Positions 54,149-62,616 of a stretch of DNA of 64,000 nucleotides are shown in pieces; positions within the stretch are counted from its first letter, which is position 1; the number at the start of each line of letters is the position of its first letter. The notes under the pieces were generated by a model that saw only the letters and a program-made list of their open reading frames with translations, was not told where the DNA came from and did not search any database. The position numbers and the translations under genes were made by a program. The DNA comes from Mesonia hippocampi (GTDB taxonomy: Bacteria; Bacteroidota; Bacteroidia; Flavobacteriales; Flavobacteriaceae), in the NCBI RefSeq assembly GCF_014197445.1, contig NZ_JACIFO010000005.1, positions 124,001 through 188,000 on the forward strand, given 5' to 3'.

Positions 54149-54487
54149 TTAAGCTTTTTCTTTGTTTCGTTTTACTCTTTTTTCTGCCCAAGCAACTGCA
54201 TGCTTATCTAGTTTTACACTTAGATAACGCATAATGCGTTCATCTCTTCTAAACATCAACTCTAATGGGTCGATAGCTTGTGCGTCTACTTGGTACTCAA
54301 ATAAATGGTAAAAGCCACTTTTCTTGTGCTGAATAGGGTAAGCTAATTTTTTAAGCCCCCAGTTCTCTTTGTTTACCATTTTAGCCCCTTTAGAAACAAG
54401 AAAATCTTCGTACTTCTGTACTGTCTCCTTTACCTGATCTTCAGATAAAACGGGATTTAAAATGAAAACAGTTTCATAATGTTTCAT
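54149..54487 (-). CDS. rpsF: 30S ribosomal protein S6
   Basis: A 112-residue ribosomal protein with [62 protein letters not shown] and [30 protein letters not shown], the typical S6 fold that pairs with S18. It is the first gene of the operon and has a full promoter upstream. Confidence 0.98.
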   Translation of the reverse strand: MKHYETVFILNPVLSEDQVKETVQKYEDFLVSKGAKMVNKENWGLKKLAYPIQHKKSGFYHLFEYQVDAQAIDPLELMFRRDERIMRYLSVKLDKHAVAWAEKRVKRNKEKA

Positions 54488-54522
54488 AAAATGATTATTT
54501 AAATTTGTTTTAATAAAGTGTG

Positions 54523-54553
54523 CAAAAATACCTATTTTTTATTTCTTACACAA
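54523..54553 (-). promoter_or_regulatory. Promoter of the rpsF operon
   Basis: On the minus strand TTG (54551-54553) precedes TATTTTTG (54523-54530) by 20 nt, an exact match to TTG-N20-TAnnTTTG. The leader is about 30 nt. Confidence 0.8.
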
Positions 54554-54593
54554 AAAGTATGGTATTTTTTAATGAAAATAGGTTTTTGTTACG

Positions 54594-54601
54594 TACTTTT
54601 G
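54594..54601 (+). promoter_or_regulatory. -7 box of the ECF sigma gene
   Basis: TACTTTTG matches the -7 box and lies 31 bp before the ATG at 54633. There is no good TTG at the usual distance; an ECF factor may also use its own promoter, which I cannot identify. Confidence 0.5.
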
Positions 54602-54632
54602 CCAGCCTAACTAATCTAATCTACTTAAATAC

Positions 54633-55223
54633 ATGTCTAATCCTCAACAGCATAAACATGCAAAACTCTCTGATGAGGAGCTAATAAAAGACATTGTTAG
54701 AACACGGGATACAAATAAATTTGCTACGCTTTACAGCCGGTATGCAGAAAAAGTATATCATAAATGCTTAAGTTTTTCTAAATCACCAGAAGAGGCTCAG
54801 GATTTAGTCCACGATATTTTTATTAAACTGTTTGTAAAGCTAAGTACTTTTAATCATCAATCAAAATTTTCTACTTGGTTATATTCTTTTACCTATAATT
54901 TTTGTGTAAATTATGTTGAGCGAAAATTAAAAAAGCATAAAGAAAAGTTTGTTTCTTCAGAAAATTTAACTATTTATGAAAATTATAACCAAGAAATAAG
55001 TAGAGAGATACATGATCATGAAATTTTTGACCTAAAAACCGAAAAATTACAACTAGCACTTTTAAAAATAGACGTTAATAGCAAAACCATATTACTGATG
55101 AAATATCAGGATGATTTTAGTATTAAAGAAATTATGGATGCCTTAAGCCTAAAGGAAAGTGCCGTAAAAATGAGGTTAAATAGAGCCAAAGCTCGTTTAA
55201 TAGAAATTTATAACACAATATGA
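54633..55223 (+). CDS. ECF-type RNA polymerase sigma factor
   Basis: A 196-residue sigma-70-family factor. Region 2 (about residues 27-97) has FATLYSRYAEKVYHKCLSFSKSPEEAQDLVHDIFIKLFVKLSTFNHQSKFSTWLYSFTYNFCVNYVERKL. Region 4 (about 135-190) has LLALLKIDVNSKTILLMKYQDDFSIKEIMDALSLKESAVKMRLNRAKARLIEIY in outline. No FecR gene is next to it. The stop codon overlaps the start of the 65-aa gene by 4 bp (ATGA), and an MscS-type channel follows. This gene order suggests the small protein or the channel controls the sigma factor; that is inference. Confidence 0.93.
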   Translation: MSNPQQHKHAKLSDEELIKDIVRTRDTNKFATLYSRYAEKVYHKCLSFSKSPEEAQDLVHDIFIKLFVKLSTFNHQSKFSTWLYSFTYNFCVNYVERKLKKHKEKFVSSENLTIYENYNQEISREIHDHEIFDLKTEKLQLALLKIDVNSKTILLMKYQDDFSIKEIMDALSLKESAVKMRLNRAKARLIEIYNTI

Positions 55224-55417
55224 ACCCATTTAAGAAAATCTTGCACGACGAAAAGTTGCCAGACACCTTAAAAGATAAGGTAATGGGTGATATTGAACTG
55301 ATTAAATTATCGCTAGACTTTACCGACTTGATAGCTGTTAAATATCCCGCTACTTTACAAGAACTCTTTACGATAAAGGATAAAAACAAGCCAGACCCTA
55401 ACAAAAAACAATCTTAA
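55220..55417 (+). CDS. 65-aa protein coupled to the sigma factor (unknown, candidate regulator)
   Basis: A small hydrophilic protein: NPFKKILHDEKLPDTLKDKVMGDIELIKLSLDFTDLIAVKYPATLQELFTIKDKNKPDPNKKQS. It should form two or three helices and has no membrane span, signal peptide or zinc motif, unlike common anti-sigma factors. The start codon overlaps the sigma stop codon as ATGA, so translation is coupled and the two proteins are likely made in fixed ratio. The channel gene begins 2 bp after its stop. An anti-sigma or adaptor role is a guess from position. Confidence 0.72.
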   Translation: MNPFKKILHDEKLPDTLKDKVMGDIELIKLSLDFTDLIAVKYPATLQELFTIKDKNKPDPNKKQS

Positions 55418-55419
55418 GC

Positions 55420-56235
55420 ATGGAAACACCTACATTAAACCTAAATATACTAGATAGCCTCTACGCTAAATTTGCTGATTTTTTACCTAAAGCATTAATG
55501 TTTATAGCCTTTATTGTGATTGGTTGGCTAGCATTAAAAGCTATTTTATACCTCGCTAAAAAACTTCTTAAACTTACTAAAATAGATAAACTAAGCGGCA
55601 AGATTAACAACAATGACTTGGTTGAAAAGTTAAATATAAAAATTAACCCAAGCAGCATTATCTTAAGCTTCTTAAAATGGTTTTTAATACTTGTTTTAGT
55701 TATTATTGGTGCAGATATGCTTAAACTTAGTGCTCTATCAGAGCAAACCGCCAAGCTTATTGCCTATTTACCTAACTTTTTTACTGCTTTACTACTATTT
55801 TTAGGGGGAGTTTATTTAGCTAACCTTCTTAAAAAATCGGTTTATAGCTTATTAAAGTCTATAGATTTAAGCGGAGCTAAACTTATAAGCTTAATTCTTT
55901 TTTACTTCCTTATTATCATGATTAGTATTACTGCGCTTAACCAAGCAGGAGTAAATACCAACATTATAACCAATAATCTATTTCTAATTATCGGAGCCTT
56001 TTTAGCAGCCTTCACCATTGCATTTGGACTTGGCTCTAGAGATATTGTATACCGACTACTATTAGGTTTTTACACCCAAAAAAGCATCCGTACTGGTAGC
56101 CGTGTAAAAATAGGAGATATAGAGGGGATTGTACTAGACGTTAGCAACATCTACATTATTATTAAAACCTCCGAAAACAAAGTGGTTTTACCAATTAAAC
56201 AATTAAACAACCATAAAATTGAAATTTTAGATTAA
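55420..56235 (+). CDS. Small MscS-type mechanosensitive channel
   Basis: A 271-residue membrane protein with about five hydrophobic spans (near residues 22-45, 80-100, 112-132, 150-172 and 183-207). The last is the pore-like helix IGAFLAAFTIAFGLGSRDIVYRLLLGFYTQK; the MscS beta domain follows, reduced to RTGSRVKIGDIEGIVLDVSNIYIIIKTSENKVVLPIKQLNNHKIEIL. It ends before the large cytoplasmic cage of E. coli MscS. It should release solutes on membrane tension. It is 2 bp after the 65-aa gene, in one operon with the ECF sigma factor. Confidence 0.88.
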   Translation: METPTLNLNILDSLYAKFADFLPKALMFIAFIVIGWLALKAILYLAKKLLKLTKIDKLSGKINNNDLVEKLNIKINPSSIILSFLKWFLILVLVIIGADMLKLSALSEQTAKLIAYLPNFFTALLLFLGGVYLANLLKKSVYSLLKSIDLSGAKLISLILFYFLIIMISITALNQAGVNTNIITNNLFLIIGAFLAAFTIAFGLGSRDIVYRLLLGFYTQKSIRTGSRVKIGDIEGIVLDVSNIYIIIKTSENKVVLPIKQLNNHKIEILD

Positions 56236-56318
56236 AAAAGTGACTTAATGCTATCTTTTAGTGTCTATATAATGATAAGGGGTAGCTTTTTAATAAATAC
56301 AAAACATTGTTAAATTAC

Positions 56319-56365
56319 AAAAGCACAGGCTTTATCTAAACCATAAAAGTCTGTGCTTTTTTTTT
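56319..56365 (+). terminator. Terminator after the MscS-type gene, with a possible competing arm
   Basis: AAAAGCACAG (56319-56328) and CTGTGCTTTT (56351-56360) form a stem extended by further pairs to about 16 bp, followed by T9. A second GCACAG at 56366-56371 can pair instead with CTGTGC, giving a weaker alternative hairpin. Confidence 0.85.
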
Positions 56366-56406
56366 GCACAGCCTGTAAACAAAAACATTAAAATTTAACC
56401 AGGCTT

Positions 56407-57123
56407 TTGAAAACATCTAAAATAAATTGTATTGTTGTAGACGACTCTGATTTACAAAGACTAGTTTTTATAAAACTTATAAACAAACACCCTCGCCTTA
56501 ACCTTGTTGGCGTGTATAAAAACGCTATAAAAGCAAAAAACACCTTATTGAGTGATGGCAATAACGTAGACCTTATTTTTTTAGATATAGACCTACCACT
56601 CCTATCGGGTTTTGACTTATTAGACAACTTAGAAAAACCTAAAAAGGTAATTTTTATTTCAGAACATGATAAGCACGCGTTAAAGGCATTTAATTACGGC
56701 GCGATAGATTACTTAAAAAAACTGGTTACTAAAAACAGGTTTGAACAAGCGGTAGAGCGAGCATTAAATCACTTTAGCTCCACAAAAAACCTGTTAAACA
56801 AAGCCTACATCTTTGTAAAAAGTAAAAATCAAAAATATAAGATTTTTATAAACGAGATTAATTATTTAATAGCTAAAGGCGACTACGTAAGCATTGTTAC
56901 AGAAAGCGCAGAATATGCCATTCTCTCTACACTTAAAGCTTGTTTAGAAAAACTGCCTAAAGGGCAATTTATGCGAGTACACAAATCCTACGCTGTTAAC
57001 CTCTATAAAATACAACGCTATACAAGTCAACATGTTTTTATAAACAATACAAAAATTCCTTTAAGCAGAAACAGAAAAAAAACACTAGAAACCACCTTAC
57101 AAAACCTCAGCTATAAAAACTAA
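56407..57123 (+). CDS. LytTR-family response regulator, orphan
   Basis: A 238-residue regulator: receiver domain (about residues 5-120) with acidic Asp12 and Asp13 and phosphoacceptor Asp60 in LIFLDIDLPLLSG, and a LytTR DNA-binding domain (about 135-235) with YIFVKSKNQKYKIFINEINYLIAKGDYVSIVTESAEYAILSTL, MRVHKSYAVNLYKI and IPLSRNRKKTLE. The conserved Lys-Pro of the receiver reads Lys105-Leu106, and the switch residue is Ser85. The start is a TTG: there is no ATG until far into the protein and a stop lies in frame six codons upstream. No histidine kinase gene is adjacent. priA converges 15 bp downstream. Confidence 0.9.
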   Translation: MKTSKINCIVVDDSDLQRLVFIKLINKHPRLNLVGVYKNAIKAKNTLLSDGNNVDLIFLDIDLPLLSGFDLLDNLEKPKKVIFISEHDKHALKAFNYGAIDYLKKLVTKNRFEQAVERALNHFSSTKNLLNKAYIFVKSKNQKYKIFINEINYLIAKGDYVSIVTESAEYAILSTLKACLEKLPKGQFMRVHKSYAVNLYKIQRYTSQHVFINNTKIPLSRNRKKTLETTLQNLSYKN

Positions 57124-57138
57124 AACTCACCTCTCTCT

Positions 57139-59592
57139 TTAATATGGATCTACATTTACATTAAGCCTAATTTTCCTAAAAGCCCCAATAGCACTAAAAG
57201 AAATATTAATTCGTTCGAGATAAGCCTTGGTTTTTTGTAAAGAATACGCAGGAGGCACCTTTATTAAAATATACTTGATATAAGCATTACGAATACGCAT
57301 TACAGGAGGAAACTCTGGCCCCAGCACATGCTCCTTAAAAGCATTTTGGTAGGCTTTGGTTAACCAATCTGCTGCCTCGTTAACCGCATTATAATCTTTA
57401 TGCTTCACCACTACCCTAATAAGCTTATACGATGGCGGATACTTGAAATTTTTACGCTCATAAAGCTGCTCTTCTGCCATTTTCTCATACTGATTGGTAG
57501 TTACTTGTTGTAAAATTTGGTGATTAGGATTAAAGCTTTGTATAAGCACTTTACCCTGTTCTTTAGTTCTTCCTGCCCTACCCGACACCTGAACCAATAA
57601 CTGAAAACAACGTTCATGCGCTCTAAAATCGGGGTAATTAAGCAGCGTATCTGCATTCATTATACCCACCAAGGCTACATTCCTAAAATCTAAACCTTTT
57701 GCAAGCATTTGCGTACCCACCAAAATATCTATTTGCTGTTGCTCAAATTCTGAAATTATTTTCTCGTAAGCATATTTCCCTCGGGTAGTATCTAAATCCA
57801 TTCGAGCTATTTTATAATCCTTAAAAACAGATTTCAACTCCGTTTCTATTTGCTCGGTACCAAAACCTTTAGTCGATATTTCTGTGCTTCCGCAGCCCAT
57901 ACACTGCAGTTGCATGGCAATATGATAACCACAATAATGGCATCGCAAACTATGGTTATGCTTATGGTAAGTTAAACTCACATCGCAATTAGGACATTGA
58001 GGAGAAAATCCGCAGGTATTGCATTCTAAAATTGGAGAGTAACCTCTTCTGTTTTGAAAAAGAATGACTTGTTTTCCTTCTCCCAAGCAAGTTTTCATTT
58101 CTTGCAGCAAGGTATCCGAAAAATGCCCCGTCATTTGTTTTCTTTTATATTTTTGTTTTAAATCTACCAATTGAATAGCTGGTGGCAGAACATTTCCATA
58201 ACGCTTGGTTAATTCTACTAAAGCATATTTTTCTTTTTTAGCATTATCGTAGCTTTCTAGGCTTGGTGTTGCCGAGCCTAACAATACTTTTGCGTTAAAC
58301 TTTTGCGCTAACAAAACCGAGATATCTCGTGCATTATAACGTGGAGCAGGATCGTATTGTTTATAGGTGGTTTCATGCTCTTCATCTACAATAATTAATC
58401 CCAAATTTCTGAATGGAAGAAACACCGCACTACGCGTACCTATTATAATTTTACCTTTGGTTTGTGCTAAAACATGCTGATAGGTTTCTACGCGTTCATT
58501 CACCGAATTCCGACTGTGATAAACTTGTACTTCTTTCCCAAAATAACGCTGTAAGCGTGCTATGAGCTGCGTGGTTAAACCTATTTCTGGAACCATAAAA
58601 AGCACTTGCTTATCTTGCTGTAATTGCGCCTCGATAAGCTTTATGTAGACTTCTGTTTTCCCTGACGAAGTTACTCCATGTAATAAACATACATTTTTAT
58701 CTAAAAAAGCCGTATTTATCGCTTCAAAAGCCGCTGTTTGATGAGGAGTTAATACGGGAGAACTACCTGCTGTATCTCCTTGAAACCCCATGCGGTCGTG
58801 CTGTAAATAATACTCGTCTAAAACGCCTTTGCTTACCAAAGATTTTATGGTAGACGGGGTTGTTTTTGCCGCTGCTGCTAATTGTTTTGGGGTAATGGAC
58901 TTTTTAGTTGAGGCTTCTATACTAAAATAGCTCAACATAACTTCGTATTGTTTCGGGGCTGCTTTTTGGGTTGTAGCCAAAAATGCTGTTAATTGTTCTT
59001 GGTCGCGGTAAGCTTCTGAAATTTTTACATAACGCACCAACTTTGGTTTATATTGCTTATAAAGTTCTTGGTTAATAACAACTACATCTTTAGTAGCCAT
59101 CGCTTGGATAATAGGCAACACTTTCTTAAGTCCTAAAATCCCCATGATTTCTTGTACTTTAAGAATAGATTTTTGCTGTAAAGCTTCATAAATAAGATAC
59201 TCCTGATCTGAAAGCTCTTCTACCTGAATTTCTTTTTCCTTATTTAGCTCTACTACGGTTTCACTCTCTAGCAACAACGCACTAGGTAAAGCCGCTTTAA
59301 GCACCTCGCCAATATTGCATAAGTAGTAAGCCGCTATCCATTGCCAAATTTCGAGTTGTTTTAGGGTTACTATTGGCGTTTCATCTAATATTTCTTCTAT
59401 ATACTTTACCTCATACAAAGCGGGTTTATCTTGATGAATCTTTGCTACAATCCCAGTATATACTTTAGTTTTACCAAAAGGAACAGCTACCCGCATTCCT
59501 GTTTTCAAATGCTTTTCCTGACTTTCTAACATTCCATACGTATAAGGTTTTGGTAATGAAAGCGGTAAAATAATATCGGCATAATACGCCAT
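57139..59592 (-). CDS. priA: Primosomal protein N' (replication restart helicase PriA)
   Basis: An 817-residue superfamily 2 DNA helicase that reloads the replisome at stalled forks. The N-terminal 3'-DNA-binding domain starts with AYYADIILPLSLPKPYTYGM. Walker A is HGVTSSGKTEVY near residue 305, the DEEH box is IIVDEEHETTYKQYDPAPRYNARD, and eight cysteines that bind two zinc ions lie in CNTCGFSPQCPNC and CHYCGYH ... CMGCGS near 515-555. GTQMLAKGLDF and QVSGRAGR are helicase motifs V and VI. The ATG at 59592 is chosen because longer in-frame sequence would run through the hairpin at 59628-59648. Confidence 0.97.
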   Translation of the reverse strand: MAYYADIILPLSLPKPYTYGMLESQEKHLKTGMRVAVPFGKTKVYTGIVAKIHQDKPALYEVKYIEEILDETPIVTLKQLEIWQWIAAYYLCNIGEVLKAALPSALLLESETVVELNKEKEIQVEELSDQEYLIYEALQQKSILKVQEIMGILGLKKVLPIIQAMATKDVVVINQELYKQYKPKLVRYVKISEAYRDQEQLTAFLATTQKAAPKQYEVMLSYFSIEASTKKSITPKQLAAAAKTTPSTIKSLVSKGVLDEYYLQHDRMGFQGDTAGSSPVLTPHQTAAFEAINTAFLDKNVCLLHGVTSSGKTEVYIKLIEAQLQQDKQVLFMVPEIGLTTQLIARLQRYFGKEVQVYHSRNSVNERVETYQHVLAQTKGKIIIGTRSAVFLPFRNLGLIIVDEEHETTYKQYDPAPRYNARDISVLLAQKFNAKVLLGSATPSLESYDNAKKEKYALVELTKRYGNVLPPAIQLVDLKQKYKRKQMTGHFSDTLLQEMKTCLGEGKQVILFQNRRGYSPILECNTCGFSPQCPNCDVSLTYHKHNHSLRCHYCGYHIAMQLQCMGCGSTEISTKGFGTEQIETELKSVFKDYKIARMDLDTTRGKYAYEKIISEFEQQQIDILVGTQMLAKGLDFRNVALVGIMNADTLLNYPDFRAHERCFQLLVQVSGRAGRTKEQGKVLIQSFNPNHQILQQVTTNQYEKMAEEQLYERKNFKYPPSYKLIRVVVKHKDYNAVNEAADWLTKAYQNAFKEHVLGPEFPPVMRIRNAYIKYILIKVPPAYSLQKTKAYLERINISFSAIGAFRKIRLNVNVDPY

Positions 59593-59627
59593 TGCTCTTT
59601 GTTTTTCTATGAGTATAAAAATAATAA

Positions 59628-59648
59628 CCCGAAACACAAGGTTTCGGG
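59628..59648 (-). terminator. Hairpin between the chalcone-isomerase-like gene and priA
   Basis: CCCGAAAC and GTTTCGGG close a 5-nt loop. On the minus strand the stem is followed by a T-rich run broken by A residues, so it is a weaker terminator. Confidence 0.6.
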
Positions 59649-59677
59649 CCATAAAAATAATTTATTTTGTGGAAATT

Positions 59678-60238
59678 TTATTTCCCTAGCATTTTTTCTT
59701 TCAAATTGTCATCGGCAGCTTTGTTAGATAGCCATATTCCAAATAAAGCCGTTTTAAAATCTAAACCTGGTATCACTCCTTTTTTAACACCGTTTTTATA
59801 AGCAATTGTACCTTTTCCTGGTATGTACAGCAAATCAAATTCATCTCCTTTTACAATTTCGTCCTTAAAAAATTCTATAAAACTATCTATACGTTTTCGT
59901 ATGGAAGCCGTATTGCCGTTGGTAGAATTTTTAAAACCTTCCTCTACTGCATCAATCATTTTTTTACTTGTTATTAGCTTAGAAACAATATGAAGGCGTA
60001 CCGACATTGGTTTATTACTGGTTAATATCTGTTTTGTATCCGAAGATTTTTCCTGTAGGTATAATGCCGCTACATAAAGATCTATCCATAATTTTTCTCG
60101 AACTCCTCCTCCGTTATAGAGAAGTTTTTGTTCATTTAAATTCAATTGTTCTGGGAGTGCTACCCCAGAAACACGCTGCTGAGCATTGCTTACAGAAAAC
60201 AGCCCTAAAGCAATAAAAAGAAAAAAACACTTCTTCAT
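59678..60238 (-). CDS. Chalcone-isomerase-like exported protein
   Basis: A 186-residue exported protein: signal peptide MKKCFFLFIALGLFSVSNAQ, then a fold related to plant chalcone isomerase-like proteins: RVSGVALPEQLNLNEQKLLYNGGGVREKLWIDLYVAALYLQEKSSDTKQIL, MSVRLHIVSKLITSKKMIDAVEEGFKNST and GVIPGLDFKTALFGIWLSNKAADDNLKEKML. Bacterial members are thought to bind fatty acids or other lipids and do not make flavonoids. Here the role is unknown. It lies 86 bp upstream of priA on the same strand, separated by a weak terminator. Confidence 0.88.
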   Translation of the reverse strand: MKKCFFLFIALGLFSVSNAQQRVSGVALPEQLNLNEQKLLYNGGGVREKLWIDLYVAALYLQEKSSDTKQILTSNKPMSVRLHIVSKLITSKKMIDAVEEGFKNSTNGNTASIRKRIDSFIEFFKDEIVKGDEFDLLYIPGKGTIAYKNGVKKGVIPGLDFKTALFGIWLSNKAADDNLKEKMLGK

Positions 60239-60280
60239 TAATAATAATTTTAAATTAACAATAAACAGAATGTTAATATA

Positions 60281-61201
60281 CTAATTTTTCTTCTTTAATT
60301 TTGTAATTGCTGCATTTAATTCGAAACCTAGCAATAAAATATTCGAATTAATCCAAATATAAAGCATCAAAATAAGCAAAGCGCCTATCGAGCCATAAAG
60401 TTCGTTATAGGTACTAAAATTTTCGATATATATCGAAAACAAAAAGGTAGTTAATACAATAAGTATGGTGGTAAATAAAGCGCCTATAGAAAAAAAGTGC
60501 ATTTGTCTTCCTTCTCTAGTTCCAAAATAATATAAAATAGCGCTTATTAGGTAAACCATCCCTATAAAAACGGTATATCTTCCTATTTCTGCCCAGAGAA
60601 TACCCGTATCAGCAAACATTCCGTAGATTTTTAGCTTTTCTATAATAAAGGTGAGGTAAATTGTTAAGATAACAGCCAATAATAACAAGAAAGCAATGAT
60701 AATAGAAACCCCTAAAGCTACCATATATTGCCTAATAATGGTTCGGTTTATGCTTACATGGTATGAATACTCAAACCCTGTAAATACCGCATTTACACCA
60801 TTTGCCATTAGAAATACAGAAAGGATAAACACAAATGAAAGTAATCCTGCCCGAGGGTTGTTGGCGATATCGTAAAAAATATCGTTAAAAAATTCGGAGG
60901 TTTGCGGGGGTAAAAGTGAATCTAAAAAGCTGAGTAATTTTAACTGAAAATCATCTATAAACCAAACAAACGGAATAAGGTTTAGTATAAATAACAAAAA
61001 AGGGAAAATGGCCATAAAAAAGCTAAAAGCAACAGAGCCTGCCCTAGTTGAGAACGTTCCTTTTACTAAGCCTACAAAATAAATCCGAAGAAATTCAAAC
61101 AACGATAATCCTTCCAATCCAGGAATAATTACACGTTTAAGCTGTGTAACTACCCAACTAATTACTGGAATAGTTTTTTTTATCTCAGGATTTTTAGACA
61201 T
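60281..61201 (-). CDS. YihY/BrkB-family inner-membrane protein
   Basis: A 306-residue membrane protein with six hydrophobic spans. Family blocks are FEFLRIYFVGLVKGTFSTRAGSVAFSFFMAIFPFLLFILNLIPF, LLSFVFILSVFLMANGVNAVFTGFEYSYHV and YNELYGSIGALLILMLYIWINSNILLLGFELNAAI. Despite the old ribonuclease BN name of the family it is a membrane protein of unsettled function. The stop is 3 bp from the start of the nadC gene on the same strand, so the two are co-transcribed. Confidence 0.92.
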   Translation of the reverse strand: MSKNPEIKKTIPVISWVVTQLKRVIIPGLEGLSLFEFLRIYFVGLVKGTFSTRAGSVAFSFFMAIFPFLLFILNLIPFVWFIDDFQLKLLSFLDSLLPPQTSEFFNDIFYDIANNPRAGLLSFVFILSVFLMANGVNAVFTGFEYSYHVSINRTIIRQYMVALGVSIIIAFLLLLAVILTIYLTFIIEKLKIYGMFADTGILWAEIGRYTVFIGMVYLISAILYYFGTREGRQMHFFSIGALFTTILIVLTTFLFSIYIENFSTYNELYGSIGALLILMLYIWINSNILLLGFELNAAITKLKKKN

Positions 61202-61204
61202 TAC

Positions 61205-62062
61205 CTACACTGCTTTTAAACTTAAATCTAAATTATATACCGAATGAGTTAAGGCACCGCTAGAAATATAATCTACACCACAAGCGGCGTATTTAGGAGC
61301 GGTTTCTAACGTAATTCCTCCACTAGATTCGGTTAAGCATGTATCGCCAATCATAGCGACTGCTTTTTTTGTATCTTCATAATTAAAATTATCAATTAAA
61401 ATCCTAAAAACACCTTCGTTTTGCAAAATTTCTTTTATCTCATTTAAATCTCTAGCCTCTACTATAATTTTCAAATCCAAATTATTTTCTGCTAGATATT
61501 TTTTGGTTTTTGTGATTGCTTTGGTGATTCCTCCTGCAAAATCTATATGATTATCTTTTAACATTATCATATCATACAAAGCAAACCTATGGTTTTCTCC
61601 GCCTCCAATTTTAACCGCCCATTTCTCTAAAGCCCTAATGCCTGGAGTTGTTTTTCGAGTATCTAAAATTTTTGTTTTTGTACCTTCCAACAAACTTGCA
61701 AAAGCATTGGTTTTGGTAGCTATCGCACTCATACGCTGCATGGCATTGAGTACTAAACGCTCTGCTTTCAGAATAGCTTGACTATTTCCCGAAACATAAA
61801 AAGCCACATCGCCAGGTTTTATTTTCTCCCCATCGTTTATTAGCACTTCTACCTTAAGTTGCGTATCTACATAAGCAAAAACTTGTTTTGCAAAATCTAC
61901 CCCGGCTAAAATACCTGTATCTTTTACCAATAATTTTGCTTTACCTTCGGCAGTAGCAGGAATACAGGCTAAAGAGCTAAAATCGCCCGCTCCGACATCT
62001 TCACGAATCGCATTGGCAATAATAATATCTATTTCTTTTTGAAACTCGGTTTGGCTTATCAT
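61205..62062 (-). CDS. nadC: Nicotinate-nucleotide pyrophosphorylase (carboxylating)
   Basis: A phosphoribosyltransferase of 285 residues that makes nicotinate mononucleotide from quinolinate and PRPP in NAD synthesis. REDVGAGDFSSLACIP near residue 20, LNAMQRMSAIATKTNAF with the family Arg, LDTRKTTPGIRALEKWAVKIGGGENHRFALYDMIMLKDNHI near 136-174, and the C-terminal LTESSGGITLETAPKYAACGVDYISSGALTHSV are conserved. It is probably the first gene of a two-gene unit with the BrkB-family gene. A near-consensus TTACTTTG on the minus strand (62091-62098) may be its promoter. Confidence 0.96.
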   Translation of the reverse strand: MISQTEFQKEIDIIIANAIREDVGAGDFSSLACIPATAEGKAKLLVKDTGILAGVDFAKQVFAYVDTQLKVEVLINDGEKIKPGDVAFYVSGNSQAILKAERLVLNAMQRMSAIATKTNAFASLLEGTKTKILDTRKTTPGIRALEKWAVKIGGGENHRFALYDMIMLKDNHIDFAGGITKAITKTKKYLAENNLDLKIIVEARDLNEIKEILQNEGVFRILIDNFNYEDTKKAVAMIGDTCLTESSGGITLETAPKYAACGVDYISSGALTHSVYNLDLSLKAV

Positions 62063-62081
62063 AAGATTACATATATTTTTG
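62051..62081 (+). promoter_or_regulatory. Promoter of rlmH
   Basis: TTG (62051-62053) and TATTTTTG (62074-62081) are 20 nt apart, the full consensus. The -33 element lies inside the first codons of the divergent nadC gene. Confidence 0.75.
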
Positions 62082-62113
62082 CTAAAATAACAAAGTAATT
62101 GCGAACTTTAAAG

Positions 62114-62587
62114 ATGAATATAAAATTACTTGCCATAGGTAAAACCGACGATAAAGATTTAGCCAAACTTATACAACAGTATACCAAACGGCTTAAACAT
62201 TATACGAATTTTGATATTGAAGTTATCCCTGATATTAAAAAAAGTAAACACCTTTCTGAAACCCTTCAGAAACAAAAAGAAGGTGAGCTTATTTTACAAA
62301 AAACAACCCCAGCAGATATTTTAATTCTTTTAGATGAAAACGGAAAAAATTTCACTTCCTTAGAATTTTCATCTTGGCTGCAAAAAAAGTTTAATACAGG
62401 CATGAAACAGCTTATCTTTGTTATTGGTGGTCCTTACGGATTTTCGGAAGAAGTTTATCAACGGGCAAATCAAAAAATAGCTTTATCAAAAATGACTTTT
62501 TCTCACCAAATGGTTCGTTTATTCTTTGTAGAGCAGCTCTACCGTGGGTTTAGTATTTTACGTAACGAACCTTATCACCACCAATAA
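62114..62587 (+). CDS. rlmH: 23S rRNA (pseudouridine1915-N3)-methyltransferase
   Basis: A 157-residue SPOUT methyltransferase that acts on assembled 70S ribosomes. MNIKLLAIGKTDDKDLAKLIQQYTKRLKHY is the N-terminus; LDENGKNFTSLEFSSWLQ and IGGPYGFSEEVYQRANQKIALSKMTFSHQMVRLFFVEQLYRGFSILRNEPYHH is the knotted SAM-binding end, complete to the final His. The ATG at 62114 gives the standard family start; a TTG five codons upstream is not needed. rdgB follows after 29 bp. Confidence 0.96.
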   Translation: MNIKLLAIGKTDDKDLAKLIQQYTKRLKHYTNFDIEVIPDIKKSKHLSETLQKQKEGELILQKTTPADILILLDENGKNFTSLEFSSWLQKKFNTGMKQLIFVIGGPYGFSEEVYQRANQKIALSKMTFSHQMVRLFFVEQLYRGFSILRNEPYHHQ

Positions 62588-62616
62588 AAACCTTACGCTA
62601 AAAAACTTTTATACTT

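Noticed and set aside
59593-59652. 20-residue N-terminal extension of PriA
   Set aside because: It would cover the hairpin at 59628-59648, and the conserved protein begins at the ATG at 59592.
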